This document shows, piece by piece, positions 47,574-59,367 of a stretch of DNA of 64,000 nt (the first letter of the stretch is position 1; each line of letters begins with the position of its first letter). The DNA is taken from contig CAJNYU010000497.1 in NCBI GenBank assembly GCA_905331475.1, positions 441,440 through 505,439 on the forward strand, written 5' to 3'. A program made the translations under genes and the position numbers. The DNA comes from Rotaria socialis (Eukaryota > Rotifera > Eurotatoria > Philodinida > Philodinidae). Below the pieces are notes generated by a model. It did not search any database. It saw nothing but the letters and a program-made list of their open reading frames with translations, and was not told the origin of the DNA.

Positions 47574-50500
47574 TGTCATAGACACAAAACTTATTATTTT
47601 TTTATTATAATAAAGATGTTTTTTTTGTGGTGAAAATGAACTAATTAAATGAGATGTGAATTTGTAGAAGACAAAAATTTCGATAGAAATTCATTATTCA
47701 TTATTCATTATTCATTTGCATATAGATAATATTGGACAGACTAAGGAGCCGATTGCATTCGTCTTGCATACATGCCGATTAGTATTAGCTTCAAGTCTTC
47801 TTCAATTAAATCAATGAACGTGCTGGCTAAATAACAAAGAATTAACATTTTTCTTCTTCTTTCTATTGATAGCCAGGAGAAACTAGTGAAAGGGAATGAG
47901 AAGAGATATAAATTGTCCTTTGTTAGTTTAATAATAATATGTCGAGAGAGAGAGAGAGAGAGCGAGAGAGTGGAATGAAGCAACAAAATAAAAAAGAGAT
48001 GGCTAGAAGAAAATATTTATAATCATTCAGTCTGATGATGGCAAATTTTCCTGTAGTTGGTTCGAACTAACGATGAATGTTACAAGAAACAATATTTGAT
48101 GGATGAAGACTATAATTCTTCTATTGCTTTTTTCTTCCTTCTATTCATGCTTAGCGTTCTTTTCTAATATTGATCTACATTTATTAGTTTGCGGAGCCAA
48201 TTTTTCGGAAAACATGTTTTTCTCTTTCTATCCATCTCTTTTTCCTCTATGCTCATCAATTAGTTGTCTCTATTGTTGCACAGATAGAGTAATTTATTGC
48301 TCGTCTTTTTTCATATAAAGTTAGTACTCTTTAGTGCCCTTCACTTTCATTAGAATATGTGGAGAAGACGATGTCTCTCGCTGCTTCCTCTCATCCATAT
48401 ATTTTTTTCTTTTGCTTATTACATTAAAAAAACTCGACTAGAACAACTACTTTCAGTTGCATTCAACCATCCATCGGTCCATTCATCCACATATCTATAT
48501 TCTGTGTTTCATCGATTTTTTTTCTTAGTTCTATGTGGCAAGCGAAAAAATTCTTACCATCAGGGAAGAACCGGAGAAAAAAATGAGGAGGCCGAAGAGA
48601 AACGACGAGTCGATTCGAAATAGGTCGTCAACAGTGGTGCAGGCGTTTTCTTCGTCCTCATCGTCGTCACAGATAGATAGAAAATATAATCTATCAGCGC
48701 GCGCTCGCGCGCACACACACACGCATACATATAAACATTTTGCATGATTGTGTAGCCCCCTCATCGTCTCACTCGCTTTTTCTCTTCTCCCATCATTCAG
48801 CCTCAAGGCAATGTAAACGGCATGGCACAGACAAAAAACATTGCGGTTCTAATATCGACGAACAACGATAAGGACGCTGACGAGGAGGAGAAAAGAACGA
48901 GAGAAAGACGGAAGAAAAGTGCCAAAAAAATGAAGCAAACATGGGAAAGAAATAAAGACGAATGAATAAAGAAGCAAATGCTTTTTTTTGCAATGCATAC
49001 GTGTGCGAATGTCCACGATACATCATTTGCTCTCTCTCTCTCTTTTTGCTTGACATGCTTCCTTGCTTGCCTCATTTTTTTTCTCGTTTTACTACCATAC
49101 CATCTGGTGCAATACAAAGTATAAGAACATGTATATGAAGAAGCACAAAAAAAAGACAGAAGACAATAAAAGAAGCAACGACCGAGCGACCTGTGACATC
49201 AACATGAAGTAGTATCATATCCCTTCGAATGATTTTCTGCTTGCTTGCTTGCCTATCTCTCTCTTCGATGCGTAGTTTTTCGCCTTACTAACTTGATTAA
49301 GAATTTTAAGCACGAGTCATGGAATCATTTCTTTTTTTTTATGAATTGAATGTAATGGTAATCATCTCGCTTCGTAACATCGACAAACAAAAAAAAACTA
49401 AGATCAGGTAAGCAATGTTAAGCAAAGATCAAAAAGGGTTATACTCTTTTGTCTCAGTATCACAAGTAAAGTAGCAACAGAATAGCGACAGCGATCAGAA
49501 ACACATGAGAGTTCATCTCCTGAGACAAGAAACAGTAGCAGCAACAACAGTAGTCGAAGCAACTCCATTTATTATTCTTTACCATTATTATACATCCCTA
49601 TGTATGTGCAAGTGCCGATCACACGTTGTGTCACCGACGTCGTCTTTTTTTTTTTATTAGATAAGTGACATGCGAACATAGTAGCTAGTATTGATAATAT
49701 TGCGTCCTATTACTGCTACGGCATATTCAACGAAGTAGAATGAATCAGATCACTGCGACTTGTTTAAACATTATTAGATGTTTATCTTAACATTTTCTAT
49801 TTGAGAAAGGCTTTAAAAAAGACTCAAGAGTGTAAAGAATTCTATTTTTTGTCTTCTACATTTACATAGCTATATGATAAAGTATAGAAACTATTTCTGA
49901 GAAAGACAATCAATGATAGAAATAGTGAGTCCATGTCGAGTTGGAAGTGTTTTTTCTTGTTGAGTGCGTGCGTGTGCAAGATAAATTACTGATAACTAGA
50001 GATCTTTTCGTGTGAAAGATCAAGAAATCGGCTGTTAAGTAAGAAATGTCGATTGTCTAATGCGATCATTGGCAAAAATCAGTAAATGGACGCAGCTGAT
50101 GGTATAGACACAAATATTTCTTGTGTAAAGTCGCGACCCAAAGCTGTAATTAGAACTCATTCTTTCCTTTTTTTTTCTTTATGTATACAGTTATATATAC
50201 ATTTATTTATTTATTTATATACATAGACCCGTAGTCGTACTCGCTTTCGATAAGGTTGAACTCCTCGTGCTTACAGCTGAGCAGTATGATGAGAAGAATT
50301 CTCTTTTTGTTCTTCATTCAACACACATGCGAAAGTTAGGAGAAGAACCGATCGAGTTGAATGATAATGTTCAAAATGTAAGTGTTGTGTGTGAATATAT
50401 ATATATATATATATATATGTATACTATCGTCGACTATTGCTGTTCGATTCTTTAGCCATAGGAATATGTATACATTTGCTCATTCATTCATCACGCGATT

Positions 50501-52225
50501 TTCTTTTTTTCCTCATTCTTTCTTGCCTTAATGTTTTTTTTCTCTCTCATGCTTACTCGATGTACAACTTGTCGACAGATGAGTAGTAGCTAACGTTGCT
50601 TGTCTAGATGGAATTGTCATGTAAGGTCAGATGTTTTGTCTTTTCATTTTTTATAGAATTACCCTTTCGACAAGCAATTAAATATAATATGTAATAAAAC
50701 CTATTAACAATTATTGATGGATGTGTCGATTCTACTTAGTTTCTTTCAGGAATCATCAATGAAAAAAACCTAGAAAGAAAACAACCAATCTAACAAAAGA
50801 AAAGAGATAAAGATATATATCTTCTTTGTGCTTGAGTTCTATATCGTCAGTGGTTTGTCGTTTTCTTTTACTCCGGCTTTTTCTTTTTTTCTTTTAAATT
50901 TTGTTTGAAGATGACCTTGTGTTGCTCATGCTGTTTGCCATCGTTTCACTTAGTTTGACTATTACGCATTGATTCATAGATACACAATACAACTTTATTC
51001 TTACTGTTCGTTTAGACATTTTTCTTTCTTTTTGTACACAAAATAGCAACAAATTCATATTGAATTACACTATCTACACGTTATATTTCGATTGTCTATT
51101 TCTACATACATAAATAACAAGGTAGCCTTATGTCTATCTTCTATCTGCCAATCTGTTTAACTAGACTATCTTTACGTTTTCGAACGGATGAGTCCTCAGC
51201 ACCTCGTTAATCTTTGTCACAAATCGATTTTCTTCTTTTGGACGGAGGTTTGACGAGGAATCGAGGCTCATCAATACAATGAAGATAGAATCAGTTTTGT
51301 TATGTGCATCATGTTTTTCTTTTTCGTTTCATGTAATAATAAAATTATATTTTATTTTAAGGAAAGCTTTTTCAATATTTCTATATTTCTATTAGGTGAC
51401 ATAATTATTGTAACGGTAGTATTTATTGTTTGTTGAACAATCACAAGTTTCAAGTGCGCAATATCGAGTGAAAATAAATACTATTCAAAATGAATTGTTC
51501 ATTTATCAATTTAGTAAGTAGTTGAACTGACCCAAATCTCAGAAAAGAAATTCTATCAATTAGTAATCAATTCATCAGTTAGAAAAACAATAGAAGTAAA
51601 TTGTACATCAAAATCAAAAAAAAGCATATCGAATTCATATCTAGGATATATATTCATACATAAATTTATGACTGTTATCATTTTAAAGTAGATCGAAATA
51701 TTGAAATAAAATATTCTCAAAAAAATATTGAATAAAATTATTTATTTCTTATTCATCAGTTTCATAATTGATTCCGATCATGAACGCATAGAATAAAAAA
51801 GTAGCATCGTTTTTTCTTCTTTTTTTTTCTTTTCGAACTAAGATTTCCCTTGAGAATAGAAACTGTTGTGGTCGGCCTAGTAGTTCCATTTCATCATATT
51901 GGTTAGTTTTTTTTCTTTCTTTAGAAAATATTAATTATGTATACTGAATAAATAACTTTTTTTCCTTCTAATCTATATTTTGTACGTAATCATCATTGTA
52001 GCATTATTTACACTAGTTTCGATAAATTCTTTATGAGAGCCGTTAGTTTTATGTACTGAATGTGCAAAACGATAATGAATAATTGGATCCTATGGTTAGA
52101 AGAACTGATTACTTGAAAATGTTGTTTTTATTCTTTACTAATGCATTCTAAGTAATATACTGGCATATGATAGAATCATTTTGAGATGTTCATATTCGAG
52201 TAGATTTTTTTGTTTTGTTTTTATT
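47574..52225. other. 4.6-kb gene-poor region with simple repeats
   Basis: No spliced or intact gene can be assembled on either strand. It contains a (GA)n run (47943-47962), alternating GC then (CA)n (about 48698-48722), a (TA)n run (50395-50418), TTTA repeats near 50203-50222, and long CT- or GA-rich strand-biased tracts between 48100 and 49300. Short open frames there are composed of low-complexity Ser/Arg/Glu or Phe/Leu codons. It could hold a long 5' UTR, a non-coding RNA or regulatory DNA. Confidence 0.5.
50395..50418. repeat. (TA)n microsatellite
   Basis: Twelve TA/AT units in the gene-poor region. Similar runs lie at 36472-36490, 55865-55884, 60064-60084 and 60453-60472. Confidence 0.85.
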
Positions 52226-53490
52226 TTAAAATGATTCAGCTTTAATGGTTTTCGATTGTTTTCGCTTTTTTATTGTCTTTATTGTACGTTTTGAAACTGT
52301 TTCACTTGCAAATTTTTTACTAGAACCAATAGATTCTATTGTACTATGTTGATAATAGTGAATTAAATCATGCATCATTGTCACACATTCTTTTGGATAT
52401 AGTCCAACGGCTGTTTCACTAGATAGCATAATATAATTAGCTTTGTCAATAACTACAGCTCGATAAAGATCTGATACTTCAGCACGTGTTGGCACTGGAC
52501 ATGCAATCATTGATTCAAGTATCTGTGTTGCAATAATAAATGGTTTCTTTTTCTTTTGACAAAGTTGAACTAAATCAGTCTGTATAAATGGAACACGAAT
52601 ATGTACAGGTGTTGTTTCAAGAGCTAAATCTCCACGTGCAATCATAATCATATCACTTTCATTGATAATATTCGTTACATTCCTAGGTTCAATAGCTTCA
52701 GCCATTTCAATTTTAACTATAATCTCTGGATAATAATCCTTTATATTAAGAAGTGCATTTCGAATGGCGTTTTTTAAACGATGAATATCATTAATGTTTT
52801 TAACAAATGATGTAGCTACATATTTAGGTTTAATTATGGGTAATAGATTTTCAATAAGGCGATGGTCATTTTCAGTAAGAAAATCTATGTCAATGTTGCC
52901 ATCTAAAAAGTGAAAAAAATATTCCTATGATATTCTGTACATATGTATATATATATATATATAATATTTTGATCTAATTTTTTCTCTTTGTTTTTCTTCA
53001 TTAGCTTACAAGGTAAATTAACACCTTTGTGAGTTTTAACAGGACCATTATTGAGTGCTTCAGCATGTATACGATTGGCTTCTACTTTGAGTACACGAAA
53101 TTGTAGTTTCCCATCATCAACATATATAATATCGTTTATCTTAGTCGATTTTTCAATCGAAAATTGACATGGTAGGATTACAATGTGATTTTCTTTGTTC
53201 AGAGCATTTTTTTCTTTTTTCCGTTTTTCTTTTTCGATAATCACTTTTTCACCAGTTTTTACTACAAGTGATTTATCGTCAATTTCTCCTAAACGAATTT
53301 TAGGTCCCGGCAAATCAAGCATCAAATCTAAACCAGCATTAACAGCAAGCTTAGCTACACGTACATGTTCTTCAATGATACCATGAGATCCATTTAAGCG
53401 AGCTATTTCAACTGAATGTTCTTTAAAGTATTGTAAAACTTCTGGATTACTACTAGCTGGCCCTAGTGTGGTAATGATCTTAGTCGGCAT
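52226..53490 (-). CDS. Pyruvate-kinase-like protein lacking the C-terminal domain
   Basis: Two exons (53490-53010, 52902-52226) join in frame to 385 aa; ordinary pyruvate kinases have 470-530. Catalytic signatures are present in order: TLGPASS, ARLNGSHG (Arg31, Asn33, Ser35), LDLPGPKIR, a B-domain with IYVDDGKL, VKIEM, IARGDLALE (Asp of the Mg site), IATQILESMI and PTRAEVSD, SSETAVGLYP. These place the substrate, K+ and Mg2+ sites of phosphoenolpyruvate-to-pyruvate transfer. The chain ends soon after the (beta/alpha)8 barrel with a short Lys/Arg/Thr tail (KKRKQSKTIK), so the regulatory C-domain and its usual tetramer interface are absent. It may be active but unregulated, or have another role. 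The start ATG is 53490. Confidence 0.85.
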
Positions 53491-55451
53491 GATATAAATA
53501 ATTTTAAAAGAAACAAACAAACAATATCGATAATAATAATAATAATAAAATAAAATAAAATAAAATAAAAGACTAGACTTTAATGATAATCATTGTTTCT
53601 AAGGAAACTGTACGCGAATTCTATCATGAGCATGAAAGAATTATTATTCTTTGTCTTCGATATCATCTAACAAAATAATAAAATCTTAAAATATCTTCTT
53701 TCATAAAAAAAAAGCGTATCATCTTCATTGTGTCTAGTATATGTTGCTACGGATATATCAACGATTATCATGATTTCGAAGTCCTTTTTTTAAACTCATC
53801 TTAGAATCATTTTAAAATTCAAAACAATATTTATAATCACCTAAAATTACATGTTTTTAAATAGATCGTTTTGAAATCGTTAGTGGTAAAGCTAAACAGT
53901 GGCATTAGAGTAATTAGTCCCATTCACGAAGCTTGTAGCCATTCAGTAATATATTTTATTTCGCTAGTAGAGACTCAAAAATGAATAGCTGAAACTGAAT
54001 ATACTCCAACCCAAAATCCTGACTGTTAGTTGAAACAGTTTCAGCTAAAATTTAAATATTCATCTCTTGATGAATTACTTCTTTGTGAAAGAATAAAGAA
54101 GATGAAAACTATGATTTTTCTCAACTTGAATTTCATTCCATGAAAAACTTCAATAATTTATCTCAATTTCATATCATTGAAGAAAAATAACAAATTTCGA
54201 TATACCATATTGCATCAAGTAATCACTAATAAATCATCAGTTAAAAGTACGGGAGAGATTTTCATATGAACTAAAAACTTGCTGAGATAATACCATTAAT
54301 TCGTGAATTTTCTATTAGTTTTCTGAAAATTTCTACTATGAAACATTTCATGGTGTCTTACCAATTTATACTTATTTTCTATGCAGTTAAAATTTATTGT
54401 AATTAGATGAACTTGATCGGCGCACTAAATTTTATCATTATAAATAAAACAACAAATAAGAAGTTAACCTTACGAGTTGTTCTAAAGTCATTTGCATAAA
54501 TATGTTCCATGAAATTTTTCTATTGATTTAATCGGAGATAAAGCTTTGCTGTTACAATAATTAAATTAGTGTTTTTGTTTTATGTATTCATCACATCGTC
54601 GTACAATATAGAAAAATTACCTTAGTAATGTATTCGGAGAAATTTTATTGTCTCAATTGATTATCTTTTGTTTTTCATTTTTTTCAACATTATTGATGAG
54701 ATAAAAAGAGTCGATCTAATTCAATATATGAACGGCAATTTAAAAATTGTTTTTATATCGAAAGAGTATTAATGCAATATTGTTCTCATAAAAACTGTTC
54801 GCATACTAATATCATTCTATTATCCTGTAAAGAAATTCAGCGAATAGCATCAATCAATAGATTGGCAACGACTATTCTCTAGTCGTTGAGGAAATTGAAA
54901 AATTGTCTTAATTCTATTGTCAACAGGAAAAAGAATAAAAGGTGTATGTTTTTTTCCTTCTTCGTCAAGATTGATAAAAAAAATAAAAAATTCATTTTTT
55001 ATTTCCAATGAATATTTATGACAAAGAACCAGCGATGGATTGAAAAGGAATAGATGCTGAGAGGACTGATTTCTATTCGCTTTCTAGCAAGAAAGATTAA
55101 AAAATAAGTCAATATGACTTCTCCTGAGTTTCAAGATACGTTTCACGATTCTGACTATCCCCCGTCATCTGCATCGAATCCCCATTGCCGCCTATCTCAT
55201 AAAAATACCACGTTCACCACTACAAAAATGTAAATTTCAAATACAACATTTTCTGTTTTTGTCATGATTTTATGATATTTCAACGGAAAAGAAGAAAAAC
55301 AGTTTTAAAATGAATTATAAAGTCGCAACAATGATTCACTTGAGATTAGTATAAGCCTACGCAATACGAAAGGGTGATCTAAATCCCAATAGCATATAAT
55401 AAATCGTTACTTTCATTCTAACCATTCATTCAGTAGTTTTTCATTGACATA
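53491..55451. other. Non-coding, 2 kb
   Basis: AT-rich. A TAA run passing into AAAAT repeats lies at about 53533-53570, just upstream of the pyruvate-kinase-like start. No other feature is supported. Confidence 0.5.
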
Positions 55452-55797
55452 ATGCGTCTATCAACACTGTGCTTTACTCTTGTGTCTCTGTTTATTATTT
55501 TCTTAACAACAAATGCCACACAGGATATTCGACAACGTTTTGAAGGTCTGATTGACAAATCTGTTCAAGTTGCTTGGAGGCAAATTGACCGAGAAGGTTT
55601 CAATTTTTATTTTTGAATCACTATTTTTTACAGCTAACTTTAATTTGTCTCTTACTTTAGCACCCGGACGGCCAATAGAAATAATGCGAGACAGTTCTCC
55701 ACAAGCAAACAAACCAATAACTCCAGGTTATGTTCGTGTCATACTTAGTGACAAAACTGGTCGCGTACTTTATACACCTATTTTACAAACCAATTAA
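55452..55797 (+). CDS. Small secreted protein, 93 aa, unknown
   Basis: Two exons (55452-55596, 55661-55797) join in frame across a 64-base intron. The N-terminus is a classical signal peptide: basic MR, hydrophobic core LCFTLVSLFIIFL and a likely cut after TTNA. The mature part (about 71 aa) is polar, without cysteines: DIRQRFEGLIDKSVQVAWRQ, then a Pro-rich middle (APGRPIEI, SSPQANKPITPG) and a strand-like end (VRVILSDKTGRVLYTPIL). A nearer acceptor (CAG at 55631-55633) is also in frame but would leave a 37-base intron. I do not recognise the family; no prohormone cleavage pairs are evident. Confidence 0.65.
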
Positions 55798-57952
55798 TCA
55801 AATTTTTCCTATTGACTATTGAATCCGTTTTATTTTTATGTTAAACAAACTACAATATAATACTGAATATATATATATATATATTGTCTTCGAACTATAT
55901 TGAATATATTGAAAACAACTTCAGAGAATCTTCAAACTTGATGATGAACATTTTAATAATCATCAATAGTGAGTACATTCAATGTGAAGTATTTCTCTTA
56001 TTCACAATTGATATCTCATTCATAATAAAAGAAAGAAAGTTGAATCTACAAGATGATTATCATGAGAATGTTGAATATCAAAACAAAAAAGAAAACACTT
56101 CACAATTAAAGAGGCATCTTACATTGTTGCCATAACACGAACAAATGTATATTAAAGAAAAGATCTATATACATTTTAGTGAATGATAAATATTGATGAA
56201 GTACAATATTTTTATAAAAGAGAATCGTTAGAAATAAAAGAATAATATTCATATTCAACAAAATGTAGTAATTAGCTTCTCCTAAACTAGTATGTTTTAT
56301 TTAAAATTTAGTGTTATTGTACAATGTCAATTTGAAATACATGCATGTATATTATACGTATGCAAACACATATGTTCATAATTTTTAACTTTCAAAGTAA
56401 AACATAGTATCTACAATAAACAATTCGTGACTTTTATATATGATGTTCTGCATCAAATTTTTATAGTAGGTTTGCCAACAAACACGCCTCAATAATTTTC
56501 TTTCTGCCGTGATTGTTCTTGTCAGTTATGTTATTGCATGATCGAGTAGTTCGAAAACAACATGTTTGTTTAGTGAAGAAAAAGAAGACATAGACATTCA
56601 ACAAACGCTTACTCACTTATCCTTTCATTCACTAACGACAAAAGAGCAATGCGTTGTCGTTAACATTCATCTTTGATTTACTTGTTGCAAATATTAAATG
56701 TTGTCATCTTGAGTGTGTGTTGTATTTTGCTTTTACTATTGTTACTTATTTTACCATGTTGATTGTTTAGTTGAAAGAAAAAAAAAAAGAATACAACTAA
56801 CAGAATAAGAAGGCCGCTTCTAATACAACTATTTATTGTGTGGCATCTTTATTTGTCTACAATCGACGCAAAAATATAATGTCAATAATTTACATGCACA
56901 TTAATAGCTAAAAGAATGTTTTATCATATCAAATGAAATTAAATTTTTCCAATCTTCGATAATAGCAAACAAATGTGTATAGTCACCAAATTATTCATAC
57001 ATGTCAACATATATAGATTAAAACAAAATAGTGAAACAATATTTGAAGTGTCATCTTAACGAGAGCTAAAACGAATCACAGTCTTCTACTTATCCCTCTT
57101 TTGCCTAGAGTATATGTATATATTTATCTGTGTCATATCAGATTACACTATATCTTTTTTGTATTCTTATATATTTTGATTCGTATTCAACACTATTAAC
57201 ATTACAAACATCATAGAAACAGGAAAAAAAAAGAAATATCTTTTATAAAAACATTATGTTTTCTCTCTTGTCTTAATAAACTCTATTGAACAAATCATGC
57301 AACCATTGTTATTATTAAGATATCGGTTTTTCTCTTCTTTTCTTTTCTAAAATCAATTAAACGCTTTAGGATCACTTAACACAAGTTATATCACCTTTTA
57401 AGAAACGATAAACTTCGTTTTTTTCCTTTGGGTGAAAATATTTTTTCAAGAAACTCAATTTTTAATTGAACAAAAGAGAAGCTGTACAAGAAGAAGAAAA
57501 AAGAAAGCAAAATTGGTAAAAGAAGTGCATGTGTACATTGTATGATACGAAGAAAGTTAAAATAACAATAGACGTTTGGTTTAGTAGTAATGCTTATGAT
57601 GAAACATAGGTGTTTTATTAAAAATACACATACGACGAGTAGTAAAACGAGAAAAGAAAAGAGAGAAGAACATTGATTGCTTTATTGAAAGAAGAGAGAA
57701 AGCATCGTATTGGTTTATTTCTTTTTTTCTTGTTCGTATAAGATCAATTGATTGGAATCGCATCGGCAAAAGAAGACGGGAAGCAAAGAAAAACAATCAT
57801 CACCCGACCAGTCAACATTTTCTTTCCATTTTCTTCTGTTTCTCTTCTCTCTTCGTTTCTTTTCTTTTTGCTTTTTTTACACATATACAAAATACATCGA
57901 CTTCCATAATCATTCATAAACTCAGAATTATTTTATTATTAGAAGAATCAAA
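55798..57952. other. Non-coding, upstream of foxl1-like gene
   Basis: 2.15 kb of AT-rich DNA. A (TA)n run at 55865-55884 and A-rich or T-rich tracts are visible. This is presumably the regulatory region of the forkhead gene, but no binding site can be named from sequence alone. Confidence 0.5.
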
Positions 57953-59079
57953 ATGATTTCATCCCCATCACATCATCTACAACAAGCTTATTTAGCCGCA
58001 ACAGCTGCTGCTTTAGGTGCGCCACATCTATTCTATGCAGCTACTGGTAATCCAACAAATCCTAGATTAACAAATGAACAATTATCACCTGAATCTTATG
58101 CACTATTAACAAATTATCTATTACGTTCACAATCACCATCTGATAGACGAGAACAACATCAAAAACCACCGTAGTAAGAAATTTTTAATATTCATTCATT
58201 TATTTATTTATTTATTTGAATTTTTCGTTTTGTCTCTTTTTTTCCGTCTATTAGTTCATATATTGCGTTAATAGCAATGGCTATTAAACATGCACCACAA
58301 AATAAAATAACACTTAATGGTATTTATCAGTTTATAATGGAACGTTTTCCGTATTACCATGAGAATAAACAAGGGTGGCAAAATTCGATTCGTCATAATT
58401 TATCATTAAATGATTGTTTTATTAAAGTGCCGAGAGAAAAAGGTAACATTTACTTTCTTTCTCTTCTTATTTAATAAAAGAAAAAACAAACAAATTTTCT
58501 TCAGGTAAACCAGGCAAAGGTAGTTATTGGACATTAGATACGAAATGTGACGAAATGTTTGAAAATGGAAATTATCGTCGACGTAAACGACGACCAAAAC
58601 AACTTATGTCAGCAGTTCAAAAACCTTCATCGACTTCATCATCCATTCCATTGGATGATTCATCTTTATCATCATCAGAATCAAATCATAATTCATTGTT
58701 AATATCATCAAATAACGATGATGATGATATAAATCACACGACAAATTATGATCAATATTCTTTTCTTAAAATTGAATCATCAAACCACAAGAAACGACAT
58801 CGTTCACCAACACCTGAAATGAATAATAATAACAATAATAATAAAAAAATAAAAACAGTTTCAGCATTTTCATCTATCGATACATTGATTGCACCAACGA
58901 AAGAAACAAAATCTGTTGATTTATCGTTATCTCCTTGTCGATATAATAATAATAACATCAACAACAATAACAATAATAATAATCCATATTTATCATCAAT
59001 TTCTCATCAATATTTATCCTTATTATCAAATGGTTTTGGTCTTAATCCACCATATAATCGACATTCTACAGCCAAATAG
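57953..59079 (+). CDS. foxl1: Forkhead transcription factor, FOXL1-like
   Basis: Sequence-specific DNA-binding regulator. Three exons (57953-58173, 58255-58442, 58505-59079) join in frame to 327 aa. The winged-helix domain (about residues 72-170) starts [14 protein letters not shown]. It contains the recognition helix [20 protein letters not shown] and wing residues [15 protein letters not shown], then [19 protein letters not shown] in wing 1 and [10 protein letters not shown] at the end favour FOXL1 over FOXC/FOXF. The N-terminus has an Ala-rich stretch ([14 protein letters not shown]). The C-terminus is Ser/Asn-rich with poly-Asn runs and no clear conserved activation motif. Both introns interrupt the forkhead domain. 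Intron 1 includes a TTTA microsatellite. Confidence 0.92.
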
Positions 59080-59176
59080 AAATTAAAAGAAACATAACAA
59101 AAATAAATATTCGGACTTGTGTTTTTTTTTTGTTTTGTTTTCTCATTCCAAAAAAATGTCTTGTGTCGATTCAGTG

Positions 59177-59291
59177 TTTTTCTATTTTCGAAAAATATGC
59201 TACACGTAAAATGATATCATTCTGTCGATTTTCGCATTGCTATGTCTGTATTAAGAGAAAATCAAATCGAATTTGAGACGCACGACGATCT
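59177..59291. repeat. Left copy of a perfect 115-bp inverted repeat
   Basis: Exactly reverse-complementary to 61970-62084, base for base. Its right edge touches the N at 59292 and the following poly-T tract. It lies about 100 bases after the foxl1-like stop codon, so it may be part of that gene's 3' UTR. Confidence 0.95.
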
Positions 59292-59292
59292 N

Positions 59293-59345
<53 letters not shown>

Positions 59346-59367
59346 TTTTTTTTTTTTTTTTTTTTTT
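59292..59367. other. Single N plus about 75-base poly-T tract
   Basis: One N followed by T only, apart from a single G. Such a tract next to an inverted repeat copy is most likely a sequencing or gap-filling artefact, though a poly-A tail inserted in reverse is possible. Confidence 0.8.

Noticed and set aside
48040..48075. GGTTCGAAC tRNA T-loop-like word
   Set aside because: No acceptor stem, D-arm or anticodon arm can be folded around it.
48357..49117. Several overlapping 60-100 codon frames on both strands
   Set aside because: Low-complexity CT/GA-rich DNA yields chance open frames; none has a domain or splice structure.
49390..49450. Possible RNA gene (5S or SL RNA) near AGGTAAGCAATGTTAAGC
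   Set aside because: No internal promoter boxes, fold or Sm site could be recognised.
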